Positions 8,134-19,900 of a stretch of DNA of 64,000 nt are shown here, piece after piece. Numbering within the stretch: position 1 is the stretch's first letter; each line of letters begins with the position of its first letter. The notes beneath the pieces were generated by a model that saw nothing but the letters and a program-made list of their open reading frames with translations, had not been told where the DNA came from and ran no database searches. The DNA comes from Bradyrhizobium barranii subsp. apii. Lineage in GTDB: Bacteria > Pseudomonadota > Alphaproteobacteria > Rhizobiales > Xanthobacteraceae. The DNA lies in the NCBI RefSeq assembly GCF_011516635.5, contig NZ_CP096255.1:2292501-2356500 (forward strand). Reading direction: 5' to 3'. A program made the position numbers and the translations under genes.

Positions 8134-10920
8134 TCAGCTACGAGCGCGCTGTTGCCTGGGTCTCGCCGTGCTTGCGGCGCGTGCTTCGATGACCGCAGCG
8201 GGAATATCCCGGAAGGCTTGCGCGAGCGGCAATTGATTGCCGGCAAAGTCCGGCCCGGTGTAGCCTGTGATGTCGATCGTCGCGTCAACGCCCTCGAACG
8301 CGGGCCATTGTCGGCCCTCTTGCGTGAACGGCGCAAACTGGCGCCCGACCACGACGATCGCAGCCGTGCGGCCGTGTCGGCGGACAAAGGCAATGACGTG
8401 GTCTGCGTGCGCGCCCTGGACCTGCAGCGGCTGATACTCGCCCTGCGCGAACACATCGGCGAGTTCGTTGCGCAATTTGAGCAGGTGCCGCGTCCAGGCC
8501 AGCTTGAGCTGGCCGTTCGGCCAGGTCTTGATCAGCCCGCGCCAGTCCGGCGCTTCCAGTGACGTCAGCGCCGTCTGCCGCGCGGCAAAGTCCACCGGGC
8601 GGCGGTTGTCGGGATCAACCAGCGACAGGTCCCAGTATTCGGTGCCTTGGTAGAAGTCCGGCACGCCGGGCAGCGTCGCCTTGAGTGTGAGCTGGCTCAG
8701 CGAGTTCAGGGCGCCGAGCAGCGCGACGCGGCGTGCCAGGGTCTGCAGCGCCTCCAGGAACTCGCTGGATTGCGCTGGATCGAGGATCTTCCCGATGAAG
8801 CTCCCGACGCCGTTCTCATAGGCCTCGTGCGGGTTGAGCCAGCTGGTCTCCTCCTTGCCCTCGCGCGCGGCCTTGAGCGCATAGGCCTGGATGCGCTCGA
8901 CGAAGCCGGCATCGGCTGTCTCCCCGAGCGACCAGGCGCCGAGCAGGGTCTGGTAGAGCATGTATTCGAACGTCGCCGACGGGGCGCGCAGATTGCCGTC
9001 GAGCGCGAGGTGCGGCGCGTTCAGCACCTTCCAGCGTGCCACCGTGCTGGTCCATTCGCCGGGAATCTCGCTGAGCGCCGCGATGCGCGCGCGCGCGTCC
9101 TCGCCGCGCTTGGTGTCGTGGGTCGCGGTCGCCGTCATCCCTTGCGGCCATTCGTTGGCACGCGCGCGCATAGCCTCGTGGAAGGTAGGTATCGTGAGGC
9201 CGTTGCTCGCGGGGTCGCCGCCGACCTCGTTCAGGGCGAGCAGCCGGTGGAATTGATAGAACGCGGTGTCCTCCAGCGACTTCGCCATCATCGGTCCCGT
9301 GAACTGCTGCACCTTCAGCGCGAAGCGGCGCACCCGCGGGGCGCTGTGCGGGGGACGGCCGGGTTTGAGCAGGTCCATGGTCAGGGCATCGTGCAGGAAG
9401 TCGAAGATGCCTTCATCCGCGGCGAACCATTCCGCGCGGGCCCGTTCGATGGTGTCGTCGATCAGCTTGCGGTCGAGCGCGGTCGGGCCGCTATGCGTCA
9501 AATAGGTGCGATAGACCGGGAAATGCAGCACGTATAATTCGAGCGCCTGCCGCAGACTGTCGGCGGAGAAGTCGCGGGTCGAGTAGTGGCCGTTGGCGAT
9601 GCGCGCGAGCAGTCGGGTCAGCACGGTGAATTCGCTGGTCAGCAGCGTCTCCAGCACGCGCCGCTTGGCATCCTTGACGTAAGGAGCCAGCCGCGGCGGG
9701 CGGTTGCTGATCTGCCGCCAGGTCTCGTTCAGCGCCTCCAGCCCTTTCGCGTCGACCAGAACCTGGGTGATGACGTTCATCCACTCATAGCCCGTGGTGC
9801 CCTGAACGCCGGCAAAACGCGGCAGGCGCTCGTGCTCGCACAGGATCTTTTCGATCACGGTATAGAACGGTTTGGTGTTGCCTTGCGCGTCGCGCACCAG
9901 CCGGCGCAGCCGCTGGCAATATTGCGCGGGATCGCGCAGGCCGTCGATGTGATCGAGGCGGATACCTTGCAGCTTGCCGTCGGCAATGAGCTGCTTCACC
10001 AGCCGGTGCGTGGCGGCGAACGTGCTCGCGTCCTCGACCCGCAGGCCCGCAAGCCCGTTGACGTCGAAGAAGCGACGATAGTTGATGTCGCTGGAGGCGA
10101 GCCGCCAGTGCCCGAGCTTGTAGTGCTGGCGCTCCAGCAGATGATGCAGCGCCAGCGTCTGCGCTGGACGATCCTTGGCGGAACGATAGGCGGCGAGGCC
10201 GCGTACGATGATGTCGGCGCTGCCTGCGATCTCCCTGAGCTCCGCCTTGAAGCCGGGCGCCTCCCTGCGGTTGGGGCGACGCAACCCGGTGTAGCGGGCC
10301 GCGAGCGCGAACAGGCTCTTGCCGGCCTCGGTCTCGGCGGCGTCGGCCTCCTTCACGATCACGCGCAGCATTTCGCCGTAGCGTTCCGGCGCGATCGGCA
10401 GGCGATGCTCGAAATACCAGGCGGAAAAACTGCCTTCATCGGCATCGTAGCGCAGCTCGATGTCGCCGCGCTCCAGCGCCTCGCCATAGGGCGAGCCGAG
10501 GATCGGCAGCAGCACGCCGCCCCGGGCGCGATAGGCCAGTTGATCCCAGTCGATGTCGAAGGAAACCGCATGCGGCGAGGCCTGGCCCCATTCCAGCACG
10601 TCGAGCCACCAGGGATTGTCGGCAAAGTGCACGCCGACATGGTTCGGCACGAAGTCGATGATGAGGCCGAGGTCGTGCTCCTTGAGGGCATCACTCAGCC
10701 GGGCAAAGCCGGCCTCGCCGCCGAGCTCGGGATTGAACTGGCTGTGGTCGACGGTGTCGTAGCCGTGGGTCGAGCCCTTGCGCGCCTTCATCACCGGCGA
10801 GGCGTAGAGATGCGTGATCCCGAGTGCCTTGAGGTAAGGCACGACCGCGGCGGCCTTGTCGAAGTCGAAATCCGCGGTGAGCTGAAGCCGATAGGTCGCA
10901 AGAGGAATGGCAGGAGGCAT
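8134..10920 (-). CDS. treY: Malto-oligosyltrehalose synthase TreY
   Basis: GH13 enzyme of 928 residues that isomerises the reducing-end alpha-1,4 bond of a maltodextrin to an alpha,alpha-1,1 bond, giving maltooligosyltrehalose for TreZ. The N-terminus has PLATYRLQLT and ASPVMKARKGSTHGYDTVDH, hallmarks of TreY. The nucleophile Asp323 sits in GIRLDHIDGL, and VPDFYQGTEYWDLSLVDPDN lies near the C-terminus. The strong ribosome site GGAGGTTAGC precedes the ATG. The start follows the treZ stop by one base. Last gene of the leftward glucan operon. Confidence 0.97.
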   Translation of the reverse strand: MPPAIPLATYRLQLTADFDFDKAAAVVPYLKALGITHLYASPVMKARKGSTHGYDTVDHSQFNPELGGEAGFARLSDALKEHDLGLIIDFVPNHVGVHFADNPWWLDVLEWGQASPHAVSFDIDWDQLAYRARGGVLLPILGSPYGEALERGDIELRYDADEGSFSAWYFEHRLPIAPERYGEMLRVIVKEADAAETEAGKSLFALAARYTGLRRPNRREAPGFKAELREIAGSADIIVRGLAAYRSAKDRPAQTLALHHLLERQHYKLGHWRLASSDINYRRFFDVNGLAGLRVEDASTFAATHRLVKQLIADGKLQGIRLDHIDGLRDPAQYCQRLRRLVRDAQGNTKPFYTVIEKILCEHERLPRFAGVQGTTGYEWMNVITQVLVDAKGLEALNETWRQISNRPPRLAPYVKDAKRRVLETLLTSEFTVLTRLLARIANGHYSTRDFSADSLRQALELYVLHFPVYRTYLTHSGPTALDRKLIDDTIERARAEWFAADEGIFDFLHDALTMDLLKPGRPPHSAPRVRRFALKVQQFTGPMMAKSLEDTAFYQFHRLLALNEVGGDPASNGLTIPTFHEAMRARANEWPQGMTATATHDTKRGEDARARIAALSEIPGEWTSTVARWKVLNAPHLALDGNLRAPSATFEYMLYQTLLGAWSLGETADAGFVERIQAYALKAAREGKEETSWLNPHEAYENGVGSFIGKILDPAQSSEFLEALQTLARRVALLGALNSLSQLTLKATLPGVPDFYQGTEYWDLSLVDPDNRRPVDFAARQTALTSLEAPDWRGLIKTWPNGQLKLAWTRHLLKLRNELADVFAQGEYQPLQVQGAHADHVIAFVRRHGRTAAIVVVGRQFAPFTQEGRQWPAFEGVDATIDITGYTGPDFAGNQLPLAQAFRDIPAAVIEARAASTARPRQQRARS

Positions 10921-10921
10921 G

Positions 10922-12676
10922 CTAACCTCCGAGATGCCAGATCACCGACCAGGGTGGGAGCCGATCGCCGCTGACAGAGCCCCAGATCGGCGTGCCTGTC
11001 GCGTCGCTGGGACGTGCGATGTCCTTGTCCGAGAGATTGGCGGTCAGGCGCAGCCTCGCGCCGTCGCCCATGCGCCAATGCGCGGTGAGCAGGCCGCTAT
11101 CGGCCGTCTCGGCATCGCCGAACCTCGCACCCTTCAGCCGCGGTGCGATCTCCTTGTGACGCAGCGCGAGCAGCTCCCGCACCAGCGCGAGCCGCGCATC
11201 CTGCTCCGGCGTGTGGCCGGTCCAATCCAGCAGGGCCGATTGCAGCGTTTTGGGATCGAGTGGGTCGGGGACCTCGTCGCCGTATTTCTCGTAGGCCCAG
11301 GCATATTCCTGCTTGCGCCCCTTGCGCACGGCATCGGCAAGGCCACCCTGGAAATCGCAGAAGAACGGGAAGGGCACCGTGGAGCCCCATTCCTCGCCCT
11401 GAAACAGCATCGGCACCATCGGTGCGAGCAGGGTGACCGCGAGCGCGGCTTCGATCTGCCGCGGTGATGCCAGGCTCTCGAGCCGGTCACCCAATGGGCG
11501 ATTGCCGATCTGGTCGTGGTTTTGCAGGAAGTTGACGAAGGTCGCCGGCGGCAGCTCGCCGCTCGCCTCGCCGCGCGGCTTCTTGCCCCAGAACTCCGAG
11601 ATCTCGCCCTGGTAGACGAAGCCCGAGGCGAGCGCGCGCGCGAGATCCATGCGCGGCGTCTGGTAGTCGGCGTAATAGCCCGCGAGCTCGCCGGTCAGCA
11701 TCACGTGCCAGAGGTGGTGATAGTCGTCGTTCCACTGCCCGCGATATTTGCCGTTGGGCGGATCCTGCGCGGCATCGAGCAGGCTCGCGCGGTTGTCGCC
11801 GTTCTCCAGCACGAGATGGATGTGCCGCCCGGTGGCCCTGGCAAGCTCGCCGGCGGCGACGCTGAGGTCCTGCAACATCGACTGCTCGCCCGGGATCGCC
11901 ATGATGTGGTTGGCGGCATCCAGTCTCAGGCCGTCGAAGCGGTAGTCGGTGAGCCAGGACAGCGCGTTCTCGACTGCGAAGGCCCGGACCTGCGGCACGC
12001 GATAATCGATCGCGCTGCCCCATGGCGTATGCGCATCGGTGAAGAAGGCCGGCGCATAGCGGCCGAGATAGTTCCCCTCGGGGCCGAAATGATTGTAGAC
12101 GACGTCGAGGAACACCGTCAGCCCGCGCAGATGCGCCTCGTCGATCAGTGTCTTCAGGTCGTCGGGCCGGCCATAGGCGCTGTCGGGCGCGTACCAGAGC
12201 ACACCGTCATAGCCCCAGCCGCGGCTGCCGGCGAAATCGGCCAGCGGCATCAATTCCAGCGCAGTGATCCCGGTCGCAACGAGATGATCGAGCTTGTCGA
12301 TCATGGCGCGGTAGGTGCCCTCAGGCGTGAAGGTGCCGACATGGGTCTCGATCAGCACCGTCTCTTCCCAGGGACGTCCGCGCCAATCGCGCGCGCGCCA
12401 CGCGAAGGCATCATGATCGACGACTTCGCTCGGGCCAAAAACGTCGTCCGGCTGGAAGGCCGATGCGGGATCGGGCACGTCGATCTCGTCGTCGATCCTG
12501 AACTGGTAGGGACTGCCGACGGGCAGGCCGGCAATCTCGGCGACATACCAGCCATCCTGCCGGCGTTGCATCGCGTGCCTTCTGTCGAGCAGGAGATCGA
12601 CTCGGCGAGCACCGGGCGCCCACAGCCGGAACGACACGCCGTCCTTGGTCGGCCTCGCCCCGAAGGATGGTCTCAT
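10922..12676 (-). CDS. treZ: Malto-oligosyltrehalose trehalohydrolase TreZ
   Basis: GH13 enzyme of 584 residues that releases free trehalose from maltooligosyltrehalose. Residues 1-90 form the N-terminal beta-sandwich (FRLWAPGARRVDLLLD). The catalytic barrel has VVYNHFGPEGNYLG and nucleophile Asp253 in GLRLDAANHI; the acid/base Glu lies in LVLENGDN. FLQNHDQIGNR carries the third conserved Asp. The ATG overlaps the glgX stop as ATGA. Together with TreY it gives a complete glycogen-to-trehalose route. Confidence 0.97.
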   Translation of the reverse strand: MRPSFGARPTKDGVSFRLWAPGARRVDLLLDRRHAMQRRQDGWYVAEIAGLPVGSPYQFRIDDEIDVPDPASAFQPDDVFGPSEVVDHDAFAWRARDWRGRPWEETVLIETHVGTFTPEGTYRAMIDKLDHLVATGITALELMPLADFAGSRGWGYDGVLWYAPDSAYGRPDDLKTLIDEAHLRGLTVFLDVVYNHFGPEGNYLGRYAPAFFTDAHTPWGSAIDYRVPQVRAFAVENALSWLTDYRFDGLRLDAANHIMAIPGEQSMLQDLSVAAGELARATGRHIHLVLENGDNRASLLDAAQDPPNGKYRGQWNDDYHHLWHVMLTGELAGYYADYQTPRMDLARALASGFVYQGEISEFWGKKPRGEASGELPPATFVNFLQNHDQIGNRPLGDRLESLASPRQIEAALAVTLLAPMVPMLFQGEEWGSTVPFPFFCDFQGGLADAVRKGRKQEYAWAYEKYGDEVPDPLDPKTLQSALLDWTGHTPEQDARLALVRELLALRHKEIAPRLKGARFGDAETADSGLLTAHWRMGDGARLRLTANLSDKDIARPSDATGTPIWGSVSGDRLPPWSVIWHLGG

Positions 12677-14751
12677 AGCGCCCCCGCGAAGGCGAGCACG
12701 GAGCGCGGCGGCGCCTTGCTGTCGCTTCCGGGCTGCAGATCAACACTGTTCGGTCTGGCATCGGTGGTGTTCAGGATCTGCTGCCAGCTTTTGTACTCGG
12801 CCATTTTGGGCAATTTGAATGCGATCTCTTCGGGGGCGGCGTTCAGTACGATAAAGATCGCGGCGCTCCCCGGTTCCATCGGTCCCATCACATACGAGAG
12901 GAACCGCCCTTCCGGGAATTTCCAGTCGTTCTCCGTCATCTCGTCGCCGGCGGGCGTCAGCCACAGCGCGCCGTAGGAGACGCCGTCCTTGGGCCGGCCG
13001 TCGAGCCAGCGATGGCTGCGAAGCTGCGAGAAGCGGCGGCGGATCTCTGCGAGCCCGGCGACGAAATCGACCATGTCGTCGCCATCCTTGCCGAGATTGT
13101 CCCAGCCGACCCAGCCGACCTCGTTGTCCTGGCAATAGGCGTTGTTGTTGCCGGACTGCGAATTGCCGACCTCGTCGCCTGCCAGGATCAGCGGAACGCC
13201 CTGCGCCAGCATCAGGCAGGCCAGCACGTTCTTGCGAAGCTGCCGCCGCAGCCCGAGAATCCCGGGATCGTCGGTCGGACCCTCGACACCGCAATTGTTG
13301 CTGTGGTTGTCGCTGGAGCCGTCGCGATTGTCCTCGCCATTGGCCTCGTTGTGCTTCTCGTTGTAGCTGAAGAGGTCGGCGAGCGTGAAGCCGTCATGCA
13401 CCGTGATGTGGTTGATGCTGGCGCGCGGCCGCCGTCCGTCATGGTTGAACAGGTCGGATGAGGCCGTCATGCGGCTCGAGATGTCGCCGATCAGGCTGCC
13501 TTCGCCGCTCCAGTAGCGGCGCATGGCGCTGCGATACCGATCGTTCCACTCCGACCATTGGGAAGGGAATGCGCCGACCTGGTAGCCGCCGAGCCCGAGA
13601 TCCCAGGGTTCGGCGACGAGCTTCACCGCTGCCAGCACCGGGTCCTGCCGGATCGCCGTCAGGAACGAGCTGCCGCGATCATAGCCGTTCGGTCCGCGCG
13701 CGAGCGTGGTCGCGAGGTCGAAGCGGAAGCCGTCGACATGGCAGACCTCGACCCAGTAGCGCAGCGAATCCATCACCATCTGGAGCACGCGCGGATGGGT
13801 GAGGTTCACCGACGAGCCGCAGCCGGTGAAGTCGTCGTAATAGCGCGGGTTCTCGCGGTTCAGCCAGTAATAGGAGGCATTGTCGATGCCGCGGTAGCAC
13901 AGGGTCGGACCGAGATGATTGCCTTCGGCCGTGTGGTTATAGACGACGTCGAGCATCACCTCGATGCCGGCATCGTGCAGGCGCGCGACCGTGGTGCGGA
14001 AGGAATCGAGCGCATTGTCCTGGGCGTAGCGCGGTTCGGGCGCAAAGAAGGACAGCGTGTTGTAGCCCCAGTAGTTGACGAGCTTCTTCTCGACCAGAAT
14101 GCGGTCGTCGATGAAGCTGTGGATCGGAAGCAGCTCGACGGTGGTGACGCCGAGCGTTTTCAAATGCTCGATCATCGCCGGCGACGACAGGCCGCCATAG
14201 GTGCCGCGCAAATTCGGCGGCACGTCGTCGCGCTTCTGCGTCAGGCCCTTGACGTGGGCCTCGTAGATGATGGTGTCTTCCCAGGGGATGTTGGGCCGGA
14301 TCTCGCGACGGCCCCAGTTGAAGGTCTCGTCGACGACGACCGCCTTGGGCATGCCGCGCGCGTTGTCGCGCCGGTCGAAGGAGAGGTCCTCGCGCGGCGA
14401 ACCGGTGCGATAGGCGAAATGGGCATCGCTCCAGACCAGCCGCCCGGCGAGCCGTTTGGCGTAGGGGTCGAGCAGCAGCTTGTTGGCGTTGAAGCGGTGG
14501 CCGTGCTCGGGCTCGTAGGGGCCGTGCACGCGATAGCCGTAGAGCTGGCCCGGCGAGATGTCGTTGAGATAGCCGTGCCAGACGTCCTCGGTCCGCTCGG
14601 GCAGCTCGACACGCTCGAGTTCGCGCCTTCCTTGCGTGTCGAACAGGCACAGCTCGACCTTCTGCGCATTGGCGGAGAACAACGCGAAATTGGTGCCGCG
14701 TCCGTCCCAGCTTGCGCCAAGGCGTGCGGGCGATCCAGCAGTCAGGCGCAT
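12673..14751 (-). CDS. glgX: Glycogen debranching enzyme GlgX
   Basis: Isoamylase-type GH13 enzyme of 692 residues that cleaves alpha-1,6 branch points and yields linear maltodextrins that TreY can use. CBM48 at about 10-110 (GTNFALFSANAQKVELCLFD), then the catalytic barrel with YNHTAEGNH, nucleophile Asp345 in GFRFDLATTL, acid/base Glu in VAEPWDLG and FSYNEKHNEANGEDNRDG. Length matches GlgX/TreX. It starts three bases after the glgB stop and ends overlapping treZ. Confidence 0.96.
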   Translation of the reverse strand: MRLTAGSPARLGASWDGRGTNFALFSANAQKVELCLFDTQGRRELERVELPERTEDVWHGYLNDISPGQLYGYRVHGPYEPEHGHRFNANKLLLDPYAKRLAGRLVWSDAHFAYRTGSPREDLSFDRRDNARGMPKAVVVDETFNWGRREIRPNIPWEDTIIYEAHVKGLTQKRDDVPPNLRGTYGGLSSPAMIEHLKTLGVTTVELLPIHSFIDDRILVEKKLVNYWGYNTLSFFAPEPRYAQDNALDSFRTTVARLHDAGIEVMLDVVYNHTAEGNHLGPTLCYRGIDNASYYWLNRENPRYYDDFTGCGSSVNLTHPRVLQMVMDSLRYWVEVCHVDGFRFDLATTLARGPNGYDRGSSFLTAIRQDPVLAAVKLVAEPWDLGLGGYQVGAFPSQWSEWNDRYRSAMRRYWSGEGSLIGDISSRMTASSDLFNHDGRRPRASINHITVHDGFTLADLFSYNEKHNEANGEDNRDGSSDNHSNNCGVEGPTDDPGILGLRRQLRKNVLACLMLAQGVPLILAGDEVGNSQSGNNNAYCQDNEVGWVGWDNLGKDGDDMVDFVAGLAEIRRRFSQLRSHRWLDGRPKDGVSYGALWLTPAGDEMTENDWKFPEGRFLSYVMGPMEPGSAAIFIVLNAAPEEIAFKLPKMAEYKSWQQILNTTDARPNSVDLQPGSDSKAPPRSVLAFAGAL

Positions 14752-14754
14752 CGG

Positions 14755-16902
14755 TCAGCTTTCCGGAACGAGGAAGATCGCGGCGAGCGGCGGAACGGTG
14801 AGGCGAAGCTCGGGCACCTTGCTGCCAGCGGCATGAACCTCGCCGATGTTTCCGACATCGGTGCCGCCGTAATGGGCGGAGTCCGAATTGAACACCTCTT
14901 TCCACTTGTCGGCGAAGGGCACGGGGACGCGATAGTTGCGATAGACGTTGGGCGAGAAGTTGATGATCACGAGACACCGTGCGTGCTCGTCGAATCCCTT
15001 GCGCAGCCAGGCGAACACGTTGCGGTTGGCGTCATCCGTGATCAGCCATTCGAAGCCGGCCGGTTCGCAATCCATCTGGTGCAGCGCCGGCACCGCGCGA
15101 TAGAGCCGGTTGAGGTCGCGGATCAACGCTTGGATGCCGGAATGGTACTTGTATTCGAGCAGGTGCCAGTCGAGCGACTGGTCGTGATTCCATTCGCGGC
15201 TTTGCGCGAGTTCCGCGCCCATGAACAACAGCTTCTTGCCGGGATGGCCGAACATGAAGCTGTAATAGGCGCGCAAATTCGCAAACCTCTGCCACTCGTC
15301 GCCGGGCATGCGGCCGAGGATCGAGCGTTTGCCGTGCACGACCTCGTCGTGCGACAGCGGCAGAATGAAGTTCTCCGAGAACGCGTAGTGCAGACCGAAC
15401 AGGATATCGCCGTGATGATGCTTGCGGTGGATCGGATCCTTGCTGATGTAGTTCAGCGTGTCGTGCATCCAGCCCATGTTCCACTTGTAGCCGAAGCCGA
15501 GCCCGCCGAATTCGACCGGGCGCGAGACCTGCGGCCACGCGGTGGATTCCTCGGCCGCCGTGGTCGCCTGCGGGAAGCGCGCGAACAATTCGGTGTTGAA
15601 GCGGCGCAGGAACGCGATCGCCTCGATGTTCTCGCGGCCGCCATACTGGTTCGGAATCCAGGCGCCCGGCGGGCGGCTGTAGTCGAGATAGAGCATGGAG
15701 GCGACCGCATCGACGCGCAGCCCGTCGATCGCGTAACGCTCGAGCCAGAACAGCGCATTCGACACCAGGAAGTTCGTCACTTCGGTGCGGCCGTAATTGT
15801 AGATCAGCGTGCCCCAGTCGAGGTGGCGGCCCTGGAGCGGATTGGCATGCTCGTAGAGCGAGGTGCCGTCAAAGCTGCCGAGCCCGTGGGGATCGTCAGG
15901 GAAATGGCCGGGCACCCAGTCGAGCAGCACGCCGACGCCCTCGCGATGGCAGGCATCGACCAGCGCGGCAAAATCCTCAGGCCCGCCGAAGCGGCTGGTC
16001 GGCGCATAGAGGCCGGTCGGCTGATAGCCCCAGGAGCCGTCGAACGGATGCTCGCTGACGGGCAGGAATTCGAGATGGGTAAAGCCCATGTCGCGAGCAT
16101 AGGCCGGCAGCTGCTCGGCCAGCTCGCGATAGGTGAGCCATTCGTCGCCGTTCTTGCGGCGCCAGGAGCCGAGATGGACCTCGTAGATCGACATCGGCGC
16201 CGAGAGCGCGTTGATGCCATCCGGCGCCGGGCGCGGGCGCGCGAGATGTGCCTCGTCGAACACGATGGAAGCCGTCTTCGGCCGCACCTCGCTCGCAAAG
16301 GCCATGGGATCGGACTTCAGCGGCAACTGGTGGCCGTGCGGCCCGATGATATCGAACTTGTAGTGGTCGCCGCCCTTGGCGTGCGGGATGAACAGCTCCC
16401 AATAACCGGCACCGCGGACCCGCATCGGATGGCGCCGCGCGTCCCAGAAATTGAAGTCGCCGACCACGGACACGCGCCGCGCATTCGGCGCCAGCACGAC
16501 GAAGCCGATGCCGTCGATGCCTTCGAGCCGCATCGGATGCGCGCCGAGCTTGTCGTAGAGGCGCTGATGGGTGCCTTCGCCGAGCAGATAGAGATCGAAA
16601 TCGGTCAGGATCGGCGGGAAGCGATAGGCGTCCTCGAACTCGACGATGTTGTCGCCGAACCTGGCGCGGAGCTGATAGCGCTTCGAGCCGTTCGGCAAGG
16701 CGCCGATGAACAGGCCCGAAGCGTGGACGCGATCGAGCTTCGCCACCTCGCCATGTTCGCCCACCGCCTCGACATTGGTGGCCTCGGGGAGGAACGCGCG
16801 CACCACGCTCTTGCCGCCCTCGGGATGCAACCCGAGATAATGGAAGGGGTCGGAGTGGCGGCCCTCGATGATCGCGTAGGCCTCGGCTGGCAGTTTAGGC
16901 AT
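14755..16902 (-). CDS. glgB: 1,4-alpha-glucan branching enzyme GlgB
   Basis: GH13 enzyme of about 715 residues that makes alpha-1,6 branches in glycogen or in the glucan made by GlgE. It has the long N-terminal CBM48 pair (to about 225), [12 protein letters not shown], nucleophile Asp398 in [11 protein letters not shown], acid/base Glu in [10 protein letters not shown] and [12 protein letters not shown]. An in-frame ATG five codons upstream (16917) is also possible; I prefer 16902 because it shortens the overlap with treS, whose TAA lies at 16895-16897. Neither has a clear ribosome site, which fits translational coupling. Confidence 0.95.
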   Translation of the reverse strand: MPKLPAEAYAIIEGRHSDPFHYLGLHPEGGKSVVRAFLPEATNVEAVGEHGEVAKLDRVHASGLFIGALPNGSKRYQLRARFGDNIVEFEDAYRFPPILTDFDLYLLGEGTHQRLYDKLGAHPMRLEGIDGIGFVVLAPNARRVSVVGDFNFWDARRHPMRVRGAGYWELFIPHAKGGDHYKFDIIGPHGHQLPLKSDPMAFASEVRPKTASIVFDEAHLARPRPAPDGINALSAPMSIYEVHLGSWRRKNGDEWLTYRELAEQLPAYARDMGFTHLEFLPVSEHPFDGSWGYQPTGLYAPTSRFGGPEDFAALVDACHREGVGVLLDWVPGHFPDDPHGLGSFDGTSLYEHANPLQGRHLDWGTLIYNYGRTEVTNFLVSNALFWLERYAIDGLRVDAVASMLYLDYSRPPGAWIPNQYGGRENIEAIAFLRRFNTELFARFPQATTAAEESTAWPQVSRPVEFGGLGFGYKWNMGWMHDTLNYISKDPIHRKHHHGDILFGLHYAFSENFILPLSHDEVVHGKRSILGRMPGDEWQRFANLRAYYSFMFGHPGKKLLFMGAELAQSREWNHDQSLDWHLLEYKYHSGIQALIRDLNRLYRAVPALHQMDCEPAGFEWLITDDANRNVFAWLRKGFDEHARCLVIINFSPNVYRNYRVPVPFADKWKEVFNSDSAHYGGTDVGNIGEVHAAGSKVPELRLTVPPLAAIFLVPES

Positions 16903-19900
16903 GGGCTTCGCTCTCATTGGACAGAATGCGAAGCAGTCCGGTCAGCGGCGCGCGGAGCCCCTCAGGCCGGTGGGACAGCTCGTACTCTACTTCGTCGAAT
17001 GCTTGATCAAGCAGGAAAAACCTTAACAGGCCTTCCGCGGATTGCCGATCTTCCGGCCACAGCCGGCGATCGGTCATGGCTTCGCGGTAAGCGTTAAGGA
17101 ATGTCGCGGCGGCGCGTTCGCGCCATTCGCCGAGTGCGGTCGCGAGCCGGTCCTGCTCGTCGGATGCGCCCGTCAGCGCGCGGCTAAGCGCTGTGTTAAC
17201 CGAAAGCTCAATCGAGCGGATCAGGCCGGCGACGTCGCGTGCGGCCGGTGCCTTACGCCGCTTGTCGGCCAGCGGCAGACGCGGATCGCCGTCGAAGTCG
17301 ATGATGAAGATATCGTCCTTCACGATCAGAATTTGCCCGAGGCGGAAGTCGCCATGATGACGGATGTTCAACCCGACGATGTCGGATGGCAAGAGCGCAT
17401 TGAGGTGGTCGGGCAGGGTCGCGCGCACCGCGACGAGCTGGTCGATCAGAGGCCGGTCGGTCTCGCGCAGGCCGTCGCGGCTGTCGGCCAGCCGTTCGAA
17501 GATCCGCTCGGCCCGTGCCTTGAGCTCGGATGCCCAGCGCTCGACCTGCGCGGGGCCGATCGGCTCCGGCGCGAGATCGTCGGGCCTTGCGGCGGCGAGA
17601 GCCACGTGCAGCTCGGCGAGCCGCCGGCCGATCTGCGCCATGAAGTGCAGGTAAGGCGCCTGCTCCTGGGTCTCTCGAGGCGCTTCGCTCATCGGCGCCA
17701 ACCGCTGCTCGTCGATATAGCGGTCGAGATAACCCGTGGTGACGGCCCAGCCGTCGCCCTGGTTTTCGACATAGGCGTGCAGAACGCCGACCGCGCTGCT
17801 TCGATCGCCTTCGACCAGCTCGACGCTGCCGAGCAGCGCCGGCGTATTGGCAAAGTGCGCGACGTCGGTGAGGTAGGAGCCAATCTCGATCTCGGGATTG
17901 ATGCCGCCTTTGAGCTGGCGATAGATCTTGGCGACGTACTGGTTGTCGACCAGCGCCGTGCTGTTCGACTGCTCGATGGCGCGGATGCGTTCGGGCTCCT
18001 TGATGATGTAATCGGCGAACCGGCTGGTCGCCTTGAACTCCAGACGCAGATTGTTCTCTTCCACCACCAGGTTCTGCGACAGATTGCGCAGGAACAGGCC
18101 GATGAAGATCTGCTCGGTCGCAACGTCGAGCAAGGTACCTTCGCGCGCGCCCTGACGCACGGCGGCGAGCGCCTTCGGGTTGAAGCGTTCGCGGTCGAAG
18201 CGCACCCATTCGATCTGCATCGGCAGCACGTAGCGCGCCGTGGCATCCTGTTGCGGGGTTTCGAAGACCGCGATCCAGGGCCTGTTGTCGCCGATGTCGC
18301 AGAACGGCACCGCCGAGGTCAGCGTCGGCTTGATCTGCTTGGGATCTTGCTCGGGATACCAGCGCGTGCGCGACAGGAAGCCTGGCAGCACCTCATGCTC
18401 GAACACGCCGCGCTCGCGCGCCAGCGACACCCAGGTCGAATTGACCGGCACCACCAGCGTCTCGAACTCAGGCACCGCGCGCGGCGTCACCGGCTCGGAC
18501 TTGTTGCGCTCGGTGAGCTGGAACCAGTAGAAGCCGTAGGGCCCCAGCGTGATCATGTAGGGCACCTCGCCGATCGGCGGAAAACGCGTGCGTCCGAGCA
18601 TCTCCTGCGGAATGCGGTCCTTCCACGGCGACAGGTCGAGCTCGGTCGCCTGGGCTGCGCGCGAGAGGTTGGCGACGCACAGGATCACCTCGTCGTTGTA
18701 CTGCCGGACATAGGCCAGCACGGCGCGGTTGGCCGGGCGGATGAAGGTCATGGTGCCGCGGCCGAAGGCGAGGGTCGATTTGCGCACCGAGATCAGGCGC
18801 TTGGTAGCGCTGAGCAGCGAGGACAGGCTGCGCGACTGCGCCTCCACGTTCACCGACTCGTAGCCGTAGACGGGGTCCATGATCAGCGGCGCGTAGAGAC
18901 GGGCGGGATCGCAGCGGGAAAAGCCGCCATTGCGGTCCGGGCTCCACTGCATCGGCGTGCGCACACCGTTGCGGTCGCCGAGATAGATGTTGTCGCCCAT
19001 GCCGATCTCGTCGCCGTAATAGATGATCGGCGTGCCCGGGAATGACAGCAGCAGCGAGTTCATCAGCTCGATCTTGCGGCGGTCATTGTCCATCAGCGGC
19101 GCGAGGCGCCGGCGGATGCCGACATTGATGCGGGCGCGGGGATCGTTGGCGTAGGTGGTCCAGAGATAGTCGCGCTCGACGTCGGTGACCATCTCCAGCG
19201 TCAGCTCGTCATGGTTGCGCAGGAACAGCGCCCATTGGCAGCTTGCGGGAATGTCCGGCGTCTGGCGCAAGATGTCGGTGATCGGAAAGCGGTCTTCCTG
19301 CGCGATCGCCATGTAGATGCGCGGCATCAGCGGGAAGTGGTAGGCCATGTGGCACTCGTCGCCGCGGCCGAAATATTCCTGCACGTCCTCCGGCCATTGA
19401 TTGGCCTCGGCCAGCAGCAGCTTGCCCTTCGAATAGGAATCCAGCTCCTGACGCAGGCGCTTGATGATGGCATGCGTCTCGGGGAGGTTCTCGTTGTTGG
19501 TGCCGTCGCGTTCGCAGAGATAGGGGATGGCGTCGAGGCGGAATCCGTCGACGCCGGCATCCAGCCAGCGCTTCATGACCTGGATCAGGGCGCTGACCAC
19601 ACGCGGATTGTCGAAATTGAGGTCCGGCTGGTGCGAGAAGAAGCGGTGCCAGTAGAACGCCCCGGCCTCGTGGTCCCAGGTCCAGTTCGACTTCTCGGTG
19701 TCGGTGAAGATGATCCGCGTGCCCTGGTATTTCTGGTCGGTGTCGCTCCAGACATACCAGTTGCGGGCGCTCGAGCCCGGATGGCTGCGGCGCGCGCGCT
19801 TGAACCATTTGTGCTGGTCGGAGGTGTGATTGACGACGAGCTCGGTGATGACGCGCAGGCCGCGCTTCTGCGCTTCCTGGATGAAGCGCTTGAAGTCCTT

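Noticed and set aside
13558..17097. 1179-codon open frame opposite glgX and glgB
   Set aside because: Spans two well-supported genes on the other strand, and its composition is typical of GC-skewed shadow frames.
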